A stretch of 64,000 nucleotides of DNA from Gelidibacter mesophilus DSM 14095 (GCF_000423005.1 NZ_AUHD01000001.1:434001-498000); one strand, 5' to 3'; counted from the stretch's first letter, positions 27,324 through 37,435 are shown. Made by a program: numbers and translations. Notes: generated from the sequence alone by a model not told the origin.

Positions 27324-29727
27324 TGTTTTTTTAATGTGTTTGGTAGGGCTTTCAGCGCTGTCTCAAAATACAGTTTCAGGAATTGTAACCAACTCCCAAA
27401 CCCAACAGCCAGTTGCGAATGTAGAAGTTTATGACAAGGTTTCTGGCTTATTGACCAAAACAGATGGGTCTGGTTTATATAGATTTCAAACCACAAAAGG
27501 GGAGCTCAGGCTTGTCTTTTTTTCTTATGAATTTGAGGCGAAGGAAGTATTACTAAAGGTTACCAATGATAAAACATTAAATATTGCTCTCCAAGAATTA
27601 GGCGGTGCTTTGTCTGAAGTTGAAATTACAGCACGAAAGACTAAGGTTTTTGAATTGTCCCGATTGAAGGATGTGGAAGGCACCTCGATTTTTGCTGGAA
27701 AGAAAACCGAAGTGGTTTTAGTGGAACAATCCATGGCCAATTTAGCATCAAATAACGCGCGCCAAATTTACAGCCAGGTGGCGGGATTGAACATTTATCA
27801 AAATGATGATGCTGGATTACAGCTTAATGTTGGCGGACGCGGATTAGACCCTAATAGAACCGCCAATTTCAACACCAGACAAAACGGTTATGATATCAGT
27901 GCAGATGTCTTGGGCTATCCTGAAAGCTATTACACGCCAGCGTCTGAGGGTTTAAGTGAGATTCAGATTATTCGTGGTGCAGCGTCTTTACAATATGGTA
28001 CTCAGTTTGGAGGCCTGATAAATTTTAAGATGAAAGCACCTAATCCGAACAAACCTTTTGAGCTGATTACTAGAAATACCTTGGGCAGTTTCGGTCTTTA
28101 TACCAATTTCACCAGTGTCAGCGGTACAAAAAACAAGTGGAGTTATTATGGCTATTTTAATTATAAAAAGGGGGATGGCTTCCGACCGAATTCCGAATTT
28201 GAATCCAAAAACGCCTATGTCCATATTGGATATCAGTTTAATAAAAATACGTCACTTAATGGTGAAGTGAGTTACTTACGCTATTTGGCACAACAGGGCG
28301 GTGGACTTACGGACCAAATGTTTGAAAATGATCCTTATCAAAGTAACAGAGAACGCAATTGGTTTCAGGTGGATTGGTTATTGTACAACTTGAATTTTGA
28401 TCATAAGTTTTCAGACAACACCAATTTCAGCTTCAATGCCTTTGGTCTCAAAGCCTCACGTTATGCGCTCGGATTTAGAACCAATCGTGTGGATCAAATT
28501 GATCCTATGGAAGAACGAGATTTGATTAAGGGAGAATTTAAAAACTATGGTTTTGAAGCTCGGATATTGAGTAAATATGAATTGTTTGATAAAGCCTCCA
28601 CGTTTCTAGTGGGCACAAAATTCTACCAAGCCAACAATGGAGAAGAACAACGTCCCGGGAGTGATGGCATCGGTCCAGATTTTGAGATCCAATCAGAGCG
28701 CTATCCAAATTATTCAAGCCAGTCCAACTTCGATTTTCCAAATTTCAATACGGCTGTTTTTGGAGAAAACATTTTTTATGCTACCGATCAGTTTTCGATT
28801 ACCCCAGGATTTCGATTTGAGTATATAAAAACACAAAGTGAAGGCTTTTACAAACGTATCAATACAGATGCTGCAGGTAATGTCATCTTTGAGGAAATTG
28901 TAGATGATAATCGTGATTTTGAGCGATCCTTCGTGCTCTTGGGATTGGGTTTGAGTTATAAACCTAATGCCGCTTTTGAGGCTTATGGGAACATTTCTCA
29001 AAACTACCGTTCTGTAACCTATTCAGATATTAATATCAATAATCCTACGTTTGCCATCAATCCAAATATCACGGATGAAAAGGGGTTCACTACCGATATC
29101 GGCGTGCGCGGCAATTTCAAAAATATGATATCTTATGATTTAGGTGTTTTTGGATTGTTTTATAATGGCAGGATTGGTTTTGTTCAAAAGGTACTTTCAG
29201 ATGGTAGGATCGTTAGTGAACGTGGGAATGTAGGTGACGCTGTCATGTTTGGCGTGGAGTCATTATTCGATTTTAATCTGAAGAAAATCTTAAAGCTCAA
29301 TAATGAGTTTAGTATGAATTATTTCATCAATTCGTCATTTATCAATTCTGAATATACCAATTCTGAGCAATCTGGTGTCGTAGGAAATCAGGTAGAATTT
29401 GTGCCAGATGTGAATATTAAGACCGGTTTTAAATTCGGATATCGTAACCTTTTGGCCAATATCCAATACACCTTTCTCTCGCAACAATTTACCGATGCCA
29501 CCAATTCGCAGTCCGCAAATATCAGTGGTGTTATTGGTGAAATACCAAGTTACGATATTATGGATGTGTCTTTATCGTATGCCTACAAGCGTTTTAAATT
29601 GGAAATGGGCATCAACAATATATTCAATCATGCTTACTTTACAAGACGAGCCACGGGATATCCCGGACCAGGAATCATTCCTTCAGCCCCGCGAAACTGG
29701 TATATGACCCTTCAAATTAAAATATAA
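27301..29727 (+). CDS. TonB-dependent receptor of the imelysin/HTTM cluster
   Basis: The first ATG of this frame at 27301 gives 808 residues with a signal peptide ending near LSQ; the frame runs further upstream inside the HTTM gene but has no signal there. After a carboxypeptidase-like domain (VSGIVTNSQTQQPVANVEVYD) comes the plug: ASNNARQIYSQVAGLNIYQNDDAG, then LNVGGRGLDPNRTANFNTRQNGYDISAD and IIRGAASLQYGTQFGGLINFK. The barrel ends in the conserved aromatic strand. The plug resembles Fe(III)-dicitrate-type receptors. With the surface lipoproteins upstream it may import iron or another metal chelate. Confidence 0.85.
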   Translation: MMKLKDFSVFLMCLVGLSALSQNTVSGIVTNSQTQQPVANVEVYDKVSGLLTKTDGSGLYRFQTTKGELRLVFFSYEFEAKEVLLKVTNDKTLNIALQELGGALSEVEITARKTKVFELSRLKDVEGTSIFAGKKTEVVLVEQSMANLASNNARQIYSQVAGLNIYQNDDAGLQLNVGGRGLDPNRTANFNTRQNGYDISADVLGYPESYYTPASEGLSEIQIIRGAASLQYGTQFGGLINFKMKAPNPNKPFELITRNTLGSFGLYTNFTSVSGTKNKWSYYGYFNYKKGDGFRPNSEFESKNAYVHIGYQFNKNTSLNGEVSYLRYLAQQGGGLTDQMFENDPYQSNRERNWFQVDWLLYNLNFDHKFSDNTNFSFNAFGLKASRYALGFRTNRVDQIDPMEERDLIKGEFKNYGFEARILSKYELFDKASTFLVGTKFYQANNGEEQRPGSDGIGPDFEIQSERYPNYSSQSNFDFPNFNTAVFGENIFYATDQFSITPGFRFEYIKTQSEGFYKRINTDAAGNVIFEEIVDDNRDFERSFVLLGLGLSYKPNAAFEAYGNISQNYRSVTYSDININNPTFAINPNITDEKGFTTDIGVRGNFKNMISYDLGVFGLFYNGRIGFVQKVLSDGRIVSERGNVGDAVMFGVESLFDFNLKKILKLNNEFSMNYFINSSFINSEYTNSEQSGVVGNQVEFVPDVNIKTGFKFGYRNLLANIQYTFLSQQFTDATNSQSANISGVIGEIPSYDIMDVSLSYAYKRFKLEMGINNIFNHAYFTRRATGYPGPGIIPSAPRNWYMTLQIKI

Positions 29728-29899
29728 GAAGCGTCCTTTTTTAGGCATTCAGCGCTTTTTATTGATTACATCATAAAAATGGAATCTAAATGTTCTCGTT
29801 AAAAGTTAATGTGAAGTAATTTTTTCATCTTAGATTTTCGTATCGGATTTAGCCATGAGAATAAATTTCGGATGCGCCACATATACAATTATTTTTCCG

Positions 29900-29907
29900 T
29901 AAATTTG
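29900..29907 (+). promoter_or_regulatory. -7 box (TAAATTTG) of guaB
   Basis: An exact TAnnTTTG match lies 23 bases before the guaB ATG. No good TTTG lies at the -33 position, so this is a one-box call. Confidence 0.4.
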
Positions 29908-29930
29908 CACGCAATTAAACTACAATTGCA

Positions 29931-31403
29931 ATGACAGCACACGAAAGCAAAATAGTAGGCGAGGGATTGACCTATGATGATGTCTTACTCATCCCAGCTT
30001 ATTCAGAAGTCCTTCCCCGAGAGGTCAATATCCAATCTCAGTTTACGCGAAATATCAAGATCAATATTCCTATTGTATCCGCTGCTATGGATACCGTCAC
30101 TGAAAGTTCTATGGCCATTGCCATGGCACGAGAAGGCGGTATTGGTGTTTTGCACAAGAATATGAGCATTGCACAACAAGCCAATGAAGTGCGTAAAGTG
30201 AAGCGTGCAGAAAGTGGTATGATTACAGATCCAGTGACTTTGCCCTTAACGGCAAAAGTATTGGACGCTACCCAAAATATGGCAGAACATAGTATTGGTG
30301 GCATTCCTATTATTGATGAGAATGGTGTATTAAAAGGGATTGTGACCAACCGTGATTTACGATTTGAAAAAGATGGCTCACGGCCTATTGTGGAAGTGAT
30401 GACCAAAGATAATTTGGTAACTGCGCCTATTGGCACGTCTTTGCAAGATGCCGAAGGGATTCTTCAAAAGAACAAAATCGAGAAATTACTTATCGTTGAC
30501 GAAAATTATAAACTTGCGGGTTTAATTACATTTCGGGATATTACAAAACTAACTACCAAGCCTATTTCAAACAAGGATACATTTGGTCGTTTACGTGTTG
30601 CGGCCGCTATTGGCGTGACTGCAGATGCAGTGGATCGAGCAGGGGCGCTTGTGAAGTCTGGCGTAGATGCGGTAATTATTGATACGGCGCACGGTCACAC
30701 CAAAGGTGTGGTAATGATGCTCAAAACCATTAAAAAGCAATTTCCTGAATTAGAGGTTATTGTAGGCAATATTGCCACTGGTGCTGCTGCTAAATATTTA
30801 GTAGAAGCTGGTGCTGATGGCATCAAGGTGGGTATTGGACCAGGTTCCATTTGCACCACACGCGTGGTTGCTGGTGTTGGTTATCCACAGTTTTCGGCAG
30901 TTTTGGAAGTTGCCGCGGCTATTAAAGGTTCTGGGGTGCCGGTGATTGCAGATGGTGGAATTCGCTATACCGGTGATATTCCTAAAGCTATTGCAGCTGG
31001 GGCAGATACTGTAATGTTGGGATCATTATTGGCAGGAACTAAAGAATCTCCAGGGGAAACGATTATTTATGAAGGTCGGAAATTTAAGGCATATAGAGGA
31101 ATGGGATCTATAGATGCCATGAAACAAGGCAGTAAGGACCGTTACTTCCAGGATGTGGAAGATGATATTAAAAAATTGGTACCAGAAGGAATTGTAGGTA
31201 GAGTACCATACAAAGGTGAAGTTATTGAAAGTATCCACCAGTTTATTGGCGGATTACGTGCAGGGATGGGTTATTGTGGTGCTAAGGATGTTGCAACTTT
31301 GAAGGAAACAGGCCAATTTGTAAAAATCACCTCTTCAGGAATAAATGAAAGTCACCCACATGATGTGACCATTACTGAAGAATCTCCAAATTATTCAAGA
31401 TAA
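29931..31403 (+). CDS. guaB: IMP dehydrogenase
   Basis: The 490-residue protein matches IMPDH throughout: [21 protein letters not shown] at the start, two CBS domains at about residues 95-205 (for example [22 protein letters not shown]), and the catalytic core [38 protein letters not shown] with the active-site Cys, [11 protein letters not shown], and the flap [10 protein letters not shown]. It converts IMP to XMP with NAD, the committed step of GMP synthesis. It is monocistronic and ends with a strong terminator at about 31437-31470. Confidence 0.97.
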   Translation: MTAHESKIVGEGLTYDDVLLIPAYSEVLPREVNIQSQFTRNIKINIPIVSAAMDTVTESSMAIAMAREGGIGVLHKNMSIAQQANEVRKVKRAESGMITDPVTLPLTAKVLDATQNMAEHSIGGIPIIDENGVLKGIVTNRDLRFEKDGSRPIVEVMTKDNLVTAPIGTSLQDAEGILQKNKIEKLLIVDENYKLAGLITFRDITKLTTKPISNKDTFGRLRVAAAIGVTADAVDRAGALVKSGVDAVIIDTAHGHTKGVVMMLKTIKKQFPELEVIVGNIATGAAAKYLVEAGADGIKVGIGPGSICTTRVVAGVGYPQFSAVLEVAAAIKGSGVPVIADGGIRYTGDIPKAIAAGADTVMLGSLLAGTKESPGETIIYEGRKFKAYRGMGSIDAMKQGSKDRYFQDVEDDIKKLVPEGIVGRVPYKGEVIESIHQFIGGLRAGMGYCGAKDVATLKETGQFVKITSSGINESHPHDVTITEESPNYSR

Positions 31404-31436
31404 GCTATTTATTTCTGCGAAAGCAGGATAATTATA

Positions 31437-31470
31437 AAAAAAACACGACTTTAATTGGTCGTGTTTTTTT
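31437..31470. terminator. Bidirectional terminator after guaB
   Basis: AAAACACGAC and GTCGTGTTTT form a ten-base-pair stem with an eight-base loop, with A- and T-runs outside. It can also end the opposing greA/greB transcript 146 bases away. Confidence 0.85.
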
Positions 31471-31616
31471 GTGGCTATCTTGCACATCCTGCTATTTTGA
31501 AACGTTTTAAAGCAAGGTATTTGGGTGATTTTTTTGAATAAAATCTGTCTATGAGCTTGTTGCAATCAACTCTTTGTTCTATATATGAAGCGGTTTCGAT
31601 TCTTTATATCACAACA

Positions 31617-32123
31617 CTATTTAGGATATATAATTTTCATAATTTCGAAAACCCGATCTTCTTTTGCTAATTTTAATACGGCCGTTTCGCCAACTTTTTT
31701 ATCGGTCAAGAGTCGCGCAATTGGTGAAATAAAAGATATTTTTCCTTTAGAAATATCCGCTTCATCTACACCCACAATTTGATAATGTTGTAGTTTTTTA
31801 TCGGTGCCAATTTTTAGGCTCACTAAAGCTCCAAAACGCACTTCATCCTGGGGTTGCTTGCTGAGGTCGACAATTTTGGCACTGAAGATGCGCTGATTTA
31901 ATAATTGGAGTTTGGCATTAATATAATTGGTTGCAATGCGTTGTTCTTTCTCGTCGGTGATATCCAACTGATCGCGCTCAGCAGTAAGTTTTTCGTTTTC
32001 AGAAAGCAGTTCATCCATCCCAACTTGGGTCATATAGTTGGTAGCACCTTCTGGTAAATCTGCTCGCGGGGCTACAAATGGTACCTCTTCCTGATCCTCT
32101 TCTTTTACAAATCCTCTACTCAT
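31617..32123 (-). CDS. GreA/GreB-family transcription elongation factor
   Basis: The 168-residue protein has an N-terminal coiled coil (about residues 30-80: YMTQVGMDELLSENEKLTAERDQ) and a C-terminal FKBP-like domain with VRFGALVSLKIGTDKKLQHYQIVGVDEAD and ISFISPIARLLTDKKVGETAVLKL, the signature of the Gre family. It would enter the secondary channel of RNA polymerase and help cleave backtracked RNA. An extra acidic N-terminal extension (KEEDQEEVPFVAP) precedes the coiled coil, as in several Bacteroidota paralogues, so GreA versus GreB is not decided. Confidence 0.88.
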   Translation of the reverse strand: MSRGFVKEEDQEEVPFVAPRADLPEGATNYMTQVGMDELLSENEKLTAERDQLDITDEKEQRIATNYINAKLQLLNQRIFSAKIVDLSKQPQDEVRFGALVSLKIGTDKKLQHYQIVGVDEADISKGKISFISPIARLLTDKKVGETAVLKLAKEDRVFEIMKIIYPK

Positions 32124-32575
32124 GGTAATCTGTGTTTCTATTATTAAAATTCCTTTTTCTTAAAATTAAAGAATTTGGAACACTATCCAAAATAGGAATT
32201 GCACTAACGGTGCGTCCTTCTTTTGGGTACTGATTCACTGCAAATACCGCTCCAATGATATCATAATATAATGGGTGTGCAGATTTGTCTGCTTTCTAGG
32301 TCAAGTGATTGAAAATTTTAATTTTGAAAAAGAATGAGTCCTGAAGATAGCGACCGATAATGTCCATTCTACCGTATTACGGTAGCCGCTTTATTGCCAC
32401 GTGCTTTCATAATGAAGTGATATTGATTTAGTATTGAATTTCTCATTACTTTTCTTCAAAAATTAAATTGATAATACCAATGGCATCTGAAAGATCGGTA
32501 ACTGCTAACCAGTTTGTTCAGTTGAGCTTATGATTGGTAAAGCTGGATTAGGTTAAAAATAACCATCCCTTCAGT
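32117..32575 (-). pseudogene. Decayed coding DNA upstream of the Gre-factor gene
   Basis: No complete gene is present, but the minus strand reads as coding in pieces. One frame from about 32295 to 32117 is open for 59 codons (SAHPLYYDIIGAVFAV, then YPKEGRTVSAIPILDS) and follows an in-frame TAG. Another piece near 32510-32455 reads WLAVTDLSDAIGIINLIF before a stop. The pieces are in different frames and lack a start codon. I do not recognise the family. The alternative is chance; the low-stop, protein-like composition argues against it. Confidence 0.35.
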
Positions 32576-32580
32576 AGTAT

Positions 32581-33384
32581 TTATGGCTTGCTAAATTGTA
32601 GGTTGATCCCCGTGAATACTTGAAATTGTGCTTGTGTGCCATTGTGAAGTACGGAATACTGCGGTTCAACAAATACATTGAATACCGTGTTACCTACTTT
32701 TATAACTTGCCCAAGTCCTAAAGCCAGAGGCACAGCGTAACTGTCATTTTTAATATCGAAAACCCAAATTGGTGCACCCCTCAAATAGGTTCCACCTCCA
32801 AGTTGCCAAAAATAGAATGGTTGAACGGAGGCAAAGTTTGTACTAGATCTCTCATCGTCCCCAGCAAAAGATGCTTGCCATGTCACTAATCCACCAAACT
32901 GAAAGATTGGTGAATTTGCGATAAATGCTACAAACGCAAAACCACCTTGCCATTTGCCACTACCTAAAATGTCTTCCGTTGCTGTAGGTGCAGATAATAA
33001 GGGACCAATACCAATAGTTTTTGTGGCTTCTGAAACAAAATTGTAAGATAAAAATGCATTGATATCACCCAATCCGTTAACGGCATTTACATATCCTGTG
33101 TTTTGATTTGGCATTGCAATGGTTCCTAATGGTGCTGAAACACGAAGTAATAGTTTTCCGCTTGCAAAGGGTTTTGCAAATCGGACCCAGGCGGTGTTCA
33201 TATAGGCATCGTTTGGGGCATCCGTCAATTTAGGAACGTAATAGTCATGAAAATTGAGGGCAGTCATATTGGCCAATGGGTTATTGGCCTGGGCTGATCC
33301 TCCAGGATCTGTTGTAGCTTCTTGAGCGGACAGGACTACTGAAAACAGTAATGCGAAAAGCGAGAGTAAGTTGAGTTTTTTCAT
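32581..33384 (-). CDS. Secreted beta-barrel protein, probable outer-membrane channel/transporter
   Basis: The 267-residue protein begins with a signal peptide (ends near LSAQ, residue 21). The body is made of alternating hydrophobic strands and turns rich in Gly and aromatic residues: LLLRVSAPLGTIAM, VNGLGDINAFLSYNFV, GFAFVAFIANSPIFQFGGLVTWQ and FNVFVEPQYSVLHNG, ending in an IN-LQF strand. This is the pattern of small outer-membrane barrels such as the MetA-pathway/phenol-degradation transporter group. The substrate is unknown. Decayed coding DNA lies on both sides. Confidence 0.65.
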   Translation of the reverse strand: MKKLNLLSLFALLFSVVLSAQEATTDPGGSAQANNPLANMTALNFHDYYVPKLTDAPNDAYMNTAWVRFAKPFASGKLLLRVSAPLGTIAMPNQNTGYVNAVNGLGDINAFLSYNFVSEATKTIGIGPLLSAPTATEDILGSGKWQGGFAFVAFIANSPIFQFGGLVTWQASFAGDDERSSTNFASVQPFYFWQLGGGTYLRGAPIWVFDIKNDSYAVPLALGLGQVIKVGNTVFNVFVEPQYSVLHNGTQAQFQVFTGINLQFSKP

Positions 33385-33638
33385 TTTTTTTGGATGTTTA
33401 TTTGCTTGTTGATTAAATTAATTGTTTTTAAATGCTCTGAGATGGTTGATGACGATAGTTAATAGGTCTTTTTTTATATTTCAAAACATTAGTCTACTAT
33501 AAAATAATGGTCTTTTATCTTTTTTTAATAGTAAGCTATTATTGACTCTTCAAATGACTGAACAACAATACTATACACCTAATATATGAATTCTTTAAAA
33601 ATATTTATTTGTATTAATAAATTATTCTAACTCAATAT

Positions 33639-33871
33639 TTACATAGTGGTCGCCTTTAAAGCACTCTCAACCCCATGCTTTAAATCGGGTGAGGCTGCTT
33701 TTAGAATTGGAGATAATTCTTGGAACGGTCCCATAAAGTCTTGATACAACCAAGAGTAGGTTGGATTAACCACGATTTGCTCAGAATTTAATTGTAACCA
33801 ATTTCTCCGTCAGAAACCCCATTTGGATCTTTAAGAAATTGAATAGTTTTGGGCATATTAGAATGAACCAT
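33639..33871 (-). pseudogene. Frameshifted short gene remnant
   Basis: On the minus strand an ATG at 33871 opens MVHSNMPKTIQFLKDP and GVSDGEIG, then the frame breaks at a TAA. A second frame continues at once with QLNSEQIVVNPTYSWLY, DFMGPFQELSPILKAASPDL and stops at 33639. The two parts together read as one protein of about 77 residues with one frameshift. I do not recognise a family. A real but frame-damaged gene is the best explanation. Confidence 0.4.
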
Positions 33872-34030
33872 ATCGTTGTTATGTTTACTTTATGATTTTC
33901 TAAGTTATACTGACACCGAGTATTACCAAATAACTAAGTTAGTTTTTGTTACAAGTCTTTAGCAATTGCTTGGATACGAATGGGGGATTAGGTTGTGGTG
34001 CGTTTTTAACGCTATAACCTTGAATTGGGC

Positions 34031-34362
34031 ACAACATTAAGTTTGATAGGAATGGGATTGGGTATTTCTGAATTCGTAGCGATCAAGAACAGTCGAAAAT
34101 ACTTGAATTGGAAACAGGATCTCTAATGAAGTTTTATGTAAGGAGAAAGAATTATTGGTTTGTATGTTTGAGGATAATCATCACAAAAGTGTATTCACTA
34201 GTTTTTTCGTTGAAATTGGAAAATATTATCAATAAGGACGATGGAGATCTTAAAACAGAACTTATACAATTAACAAACAGTTTAAACAGTCAGAGGAAAG
34301 AAACTGTCAATTGGAGGCCTTTCAAAGAACCTTTCTTCAAATTAAGACATCTATATTCTTAG
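34031..34362 (+). pseudogene. Remnant of a TPR/HTH-type transcriptional regulator
   Basis: Three reading frames stitched together give the C-terminal layout of flavobacterial TPR plus LuxR-like HTH regulators. A hydrophobic segment comes first (TTLSLIGMGLGIS), then EQSKILELETGSL in one frame, NEVLCKEKELLVCMFEDN in the next, and back to DLKTELIQLTNSLNSQ and NWRPFKEPFF in the first. The typical pattern in intact members is a membrane helix, a Leu/Glu-rich coiled coil, and then a start of the HTH domain. At least two frameshifts break it, and the HTH itself is missing. Confidence 0.4.
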
Positions 34363-34609
34363 CATTAATAACTAAGTGAACTACAACTTAAAATAGCAGG
34401 ATTAATACTGTGTTTAAGAGAACGATTAACTTACTTATTTTCGAAACCAAAGATATTTTCCAATTTGCGATAATGGCACAAATAAAAAACTAACCTATAA
34501 AAAAGAAGCAGGGTAGGACGTTCTTTCTTGACATTGACAGTATATTTGCGAACTCTAAATAAATTCGACAAAGCAAATCACTAGAGTCTTAAAGCAATAG
34601 CTGTATATT

Positions 34610-35785
34610 ATGAAGCGTTTATTTTCAAATTTATTATTTAAAGTTTTTATGGCCATAGTTTTAGGAACTGTGTTTGGCCTGTACCTTCCTGAATCTATCA
34701 ATAGAATTTTTACAACTTTTAATGCTTTTTTCGGACAGTTTTTAAGTTTTTCCATTCCGTTGATCATCATGGGGTTGATTATGCCTGCCATTTGCGACTT
34801 GGGCAAAGGCGCCGGTAAATTGTTATTGCTAACCGCTGCTATAGCCTATGGATCGACCTTGTTTTCAGGATTTATGACCTACTTTACGGCCTCCAATATA
34901 TTCCCACAACTTTTAGAATCAAGTGTAAACCATACTGCTGAAATTACTGAATCCGGACGAGAATTAACGCCTTACTTCAGTCTAAATATTCCTCCAGTAT
35001 TGGATATCATGACCGCCCTCGTGTTGGCATTTGTTATCGGGTTAGGGCTTTCTTATCAAGAAAAGTCAAGTTTGAAATTGGTGGTCAAAGATTTTGAGAA
35101 AATCATCATGCAATTAATTGAAAACGTTATTGTACCTCTTTTACCACTCTTTATTTTAGGCATTTTTGCGGGCATGTCTTTTAGCGGACAGGTCTTTTCT
35201 ATCTTCTCTGTATTCTTAAGTATTATTGGCGTCATTTTCGCCTTGCACATTTTATTGATTTTGTTGCAATACACCATCGCTGGACTGTTAACAAAAAGAA
35301 ATCCCTTTAAGTTGTTGGCCACGATGATGCCTGCCTACTTTACAGCATTAGGTACGCAGTCTTCGGCGGCTACCATTCCGGTCACCTTAAAGCAGGCCTT
35401 AAAAAATGGGGTTTCAGAGAAAATAGCAGGCTTTACCGTGCCATTATGCGCTACGATCCATTTATCCGGAAGTATGATGAAAATTACGGCGTGTGCCATG
35501 GCCTTGATGATTTTACAAGGTGTGCCTTTCAGTTTTACACTGTTTGCAGGATTTATATTTGTGTTGGCCATTGCAATGATTGCTGCGCCAGGAGTTCCGG
35601 GCGGTGCAATCATGGCCGCAGTAGGCATCTTACAATCCATGCTGGGATTTAATGAAGAAATGCTGGGATTGATGATTGCATTATATATTGCAATGGATAG
35701 TTTTGGAACAGCGTGTAATGTTACAGGAGATGGTGCTATAGCCTTGGTGGTTAATAAAATAACTAAAGAGGAATGGGTGGTTTAA
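34610..35785 (+). CDS. Dicarboxylate/amino acid:cation symporter (DAACS family)
   Basis: The 391-residue protein has about eight membrane segments and the GltP/DctA signatures: FSIPLIIMGLIMPAICDLGKGAGKLLLLT, then the re-entrant Ser-rich loop TALGTQSSAATIPVTLKQAL and ATIHLSGSMMKIT in place of the usual TINMDG, and a C-terminal DSFGTACNVTGDGAIALVVNKI. It should couple uptake of an acidic amino acid or C4-dicarboxylate to Na+ or H+. The IHLSGS variant suggests a divergent substrate. It is preceded by decayed DNA and has no partner genes. Confidence 0.9.
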   Translation: MKRLFSNLLFKVFMAIVLGTVFGLYLPESINRIFTTFNAFFGQFLSFSIPLIIMGLIMPAICDLGKGAGKLLLLTAAIAYGSTLFSGFMTYFTASNIFPQLLESSVNHTAEITESGRELTPYFSLNIPPVLDIMTALVLAFVIGLGLSYQEKSSLKLVVKDFEKIIMQLIENVIVPLLPLFILGIFAGMSFSGQVFSIFSVFLSIIGVIFALHILLILLQYTIAGLLTKRNPFKLLATMMPAYFTALGTQSSAATIPVTLKQALKNGVSEKIAGFTVPLCATIHLSGSMMKITACAMALMILQGVPFSFTLFAGFIFVLAIAMIAAPGVPGGAIMAAVGILQSMLGFNEEMLGLMIALYIAMDSFGTACNVTGDGAIALVVNKITKEEWVV

Positions 35786-36007
35786 AATGTTATACAGCAT
35801 CTTAATGAACATGTGAGTTTATGATCAGTTGGCAGTAGCAAGGGCACAAAAGCATTAAAAGTAATAAGTAATGCGCTCACAATGGTTCTGAATGCTGCTG
35901 AGAATCCAACTTAGCCAAAACTTCGGTGTTTTTTTTGGTTCACAACTGTTTGGCAGTCTATTTTTTAGATCTGGGTTGTTGGTGTCTTCATGTAATTTTA
36001 TTAAATG

Positions 36008-36050
36008 ACAAAGAGGATAATTTAAATCTAATTATCCTCTTTGTAGTTTT
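36008..36050. terminator. Long hairpin between the symporter and HbpS-like genes
   Basis: ACAAAGAGGATAATT and AATTATCCTCTTTGT form a perfect 15-base-pair stem with a seven-base loop. It lies between the convergent 3' ends and can act for both, although the T-rich tail is imperfect. Confidence 0.7.
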
Positions 36051-36065
36051 ATTGTACGTACTGAT

Positions 36066-36464
36066 TTATATGGTCTCTGCACCAGCTCCTGCAACAGCAT
36101 GATCATTTTCAACAGAACTTCCGCTTACGCCAATAGCGCCGATGATTTCATCTTTTGCGTTTTTAATTGGAATTCCACCAGGGAAAGTAATTAACCCGTT
36201 GTTAGAATGCTCAATATTATATAATGAACCACCTGGTTGTGATAATTCACCAACGATTCCTGTATTCATGTCGAAAAAACGAGCTGTTTTTGCTTTTTTA
36301 ATAGAAATATCAAGAGAGCCTAACCATGCACCATCCATTCTTGCAAATGCCACTAAATTCGCTCCTGCATCTACAATAGCGATATTCATTTTTGTATCAA
36401 TTGAAGCTGCTTTTCGTTTTGCAGCTGCAATAGCCTTTTCTGCTTGTTCTAAAGTAATATTCAT
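36066..36464 (-). CDS. HbpS/GlcG-family heme-binding-like protein
   Basis: The 132-residue protein matches the GlcG/HbpS family: [60 protein letters not shown], then [39 protein letters not shown]. HbpS binds heme in a two-component pathway in Streptomyces, and many homologues have no known ligand. The protein has no signal peptide. It follows an AraC-type regulator on the same strand, 131 bases downstream, which may control it. Confidence 0.88.
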   Translation of the reverse strand: MNITLEQAEKAIAAAKRKAASIDTKMNIAIVDAGANLVAFARMDGAWLGSLDISIKKAKTARFFDMNTGIVGELSQPGGSLYNIEHSNNGLITFPGGIPIKNAKDEIIGAIGVSGSSVENDHAVAGAGAETI

Positions 36465-36595
36465 AATGTTATCGTTTTAGTTGTGTGATTATTTCTGATG
36501 CAAAGATACCACGATGACTGCGGTAATGACTTACTAAATCAGTTCAATAACTTATGAAAACAGGTCAAAATATAAAAATGAGAACAGAAATGAAG

Positions 36596-37435
36596 TTATG
36601 ACGGTGTTTCGCTCGGGCTAAAGCCAAACTTGTTCTTGAAAGCAATGCTAAAGTTAGAGAGATTGTTATATCCAAAATCAACGTAAATGTCAGATGGTTT
36701 TAAAACGCCTTCTTTTAAAGTTTCTCTTGCTTTTTGTAATCGTTTATCCTGTAACCATTTCCCAGGGGATACGTTGTACTCGCTCATGAAATGACGTTTA
36801 AAGGTGGAAAGGCTCATATTGCATAAAAAAGCAATTTCTTCCAGTTTTAAGTTGGAGTGAATTTTACTTTCAACAATTTTCTTAAAAGGCGAACTAGTGT
36901 CGGCTATTAATGATTGCAGATATCCTTCAAAACTTGGTCCATATTTTTGAATAAGATAAAGCATCAATTCCTCAAATTTCACATACAGTAGATTTTCCAT
37001 GAATACGGCAGGAGCATTGCCAATAGTGGATAGAGAGTTTAAATATGACATCATATAACTATCATTTCTTATGATGAAATAAGGGTTATCGTCTATAGCT
37101 GAGACCATATTGGTCGTATGTTTTTCTAAAAACTCCATCAGTATTTTTTCGGAAAAAAATAAGAGTTTACAGTAATAGATAGCTTCGGTTTCTAATAATT
37201 CCGTCCATAGCCAATTGCCTTTTTTCAGGAGTAGCGATTGGTCTTTGTTTACTGCAATAGAGGTTCCTGCAAAGTGGACCTGTTTTTTGCCTACTTGGAG
37301 AAAACTGAACATATTCATGCTAAGGTTGACCTTACTTCTCACTATATCGGTGGTCATTTTAAAATCATAGACGAATAAATCTGGTCTTTCAGTTGTCTTT
37401 GAAAGATATATTTCAGGAATGTTTTCTATGGGCAT
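36596..37435 (-). CDS. AraC-family transcriptional regulator
   Basis: The 279-residue protein ends in a two-helix-turn-helix AraC domain (about residues 175-275): LEEIAFLCNMSLSTFKRHFMSEYNVSPGKWLQDKRLQKARE, then VLKPSDIYVDFGYNNLSNFSIAFKNKFGFSPSE. The N-terminal half is a sensor-like domain with no clear family. It is on the same strand and upstream of the HbpS/GlcG-like gene, so it may sense a small molecule linked to that protein. Confidence 0.92.
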   Translation of the reverse strand: MPIENIPEIYLSKTTERPDLFVYDFKMTTDIVRSKVNLSMNMFSFLQVGKKQVHFAGTSIAVNKDQSLLLKKGNWLWTELLETEAIYYCKLLFFSEKILMEFLEKHTTNMVSAIDDNPYFIIRNDSYMMSYLNSLSTIGNAPAVFMENLLYVKFEELMLYLIQKYGPSFEGYLQSLIADTSSPFKKIVESKIHSNLKLEEIAFLCNMSLSTFKRHFMSEYNVSPGKWLQDKRLQKARETLKEGVLKPSDIYVDFGYNNLSNFSIAFKNKFGFSPSETPS

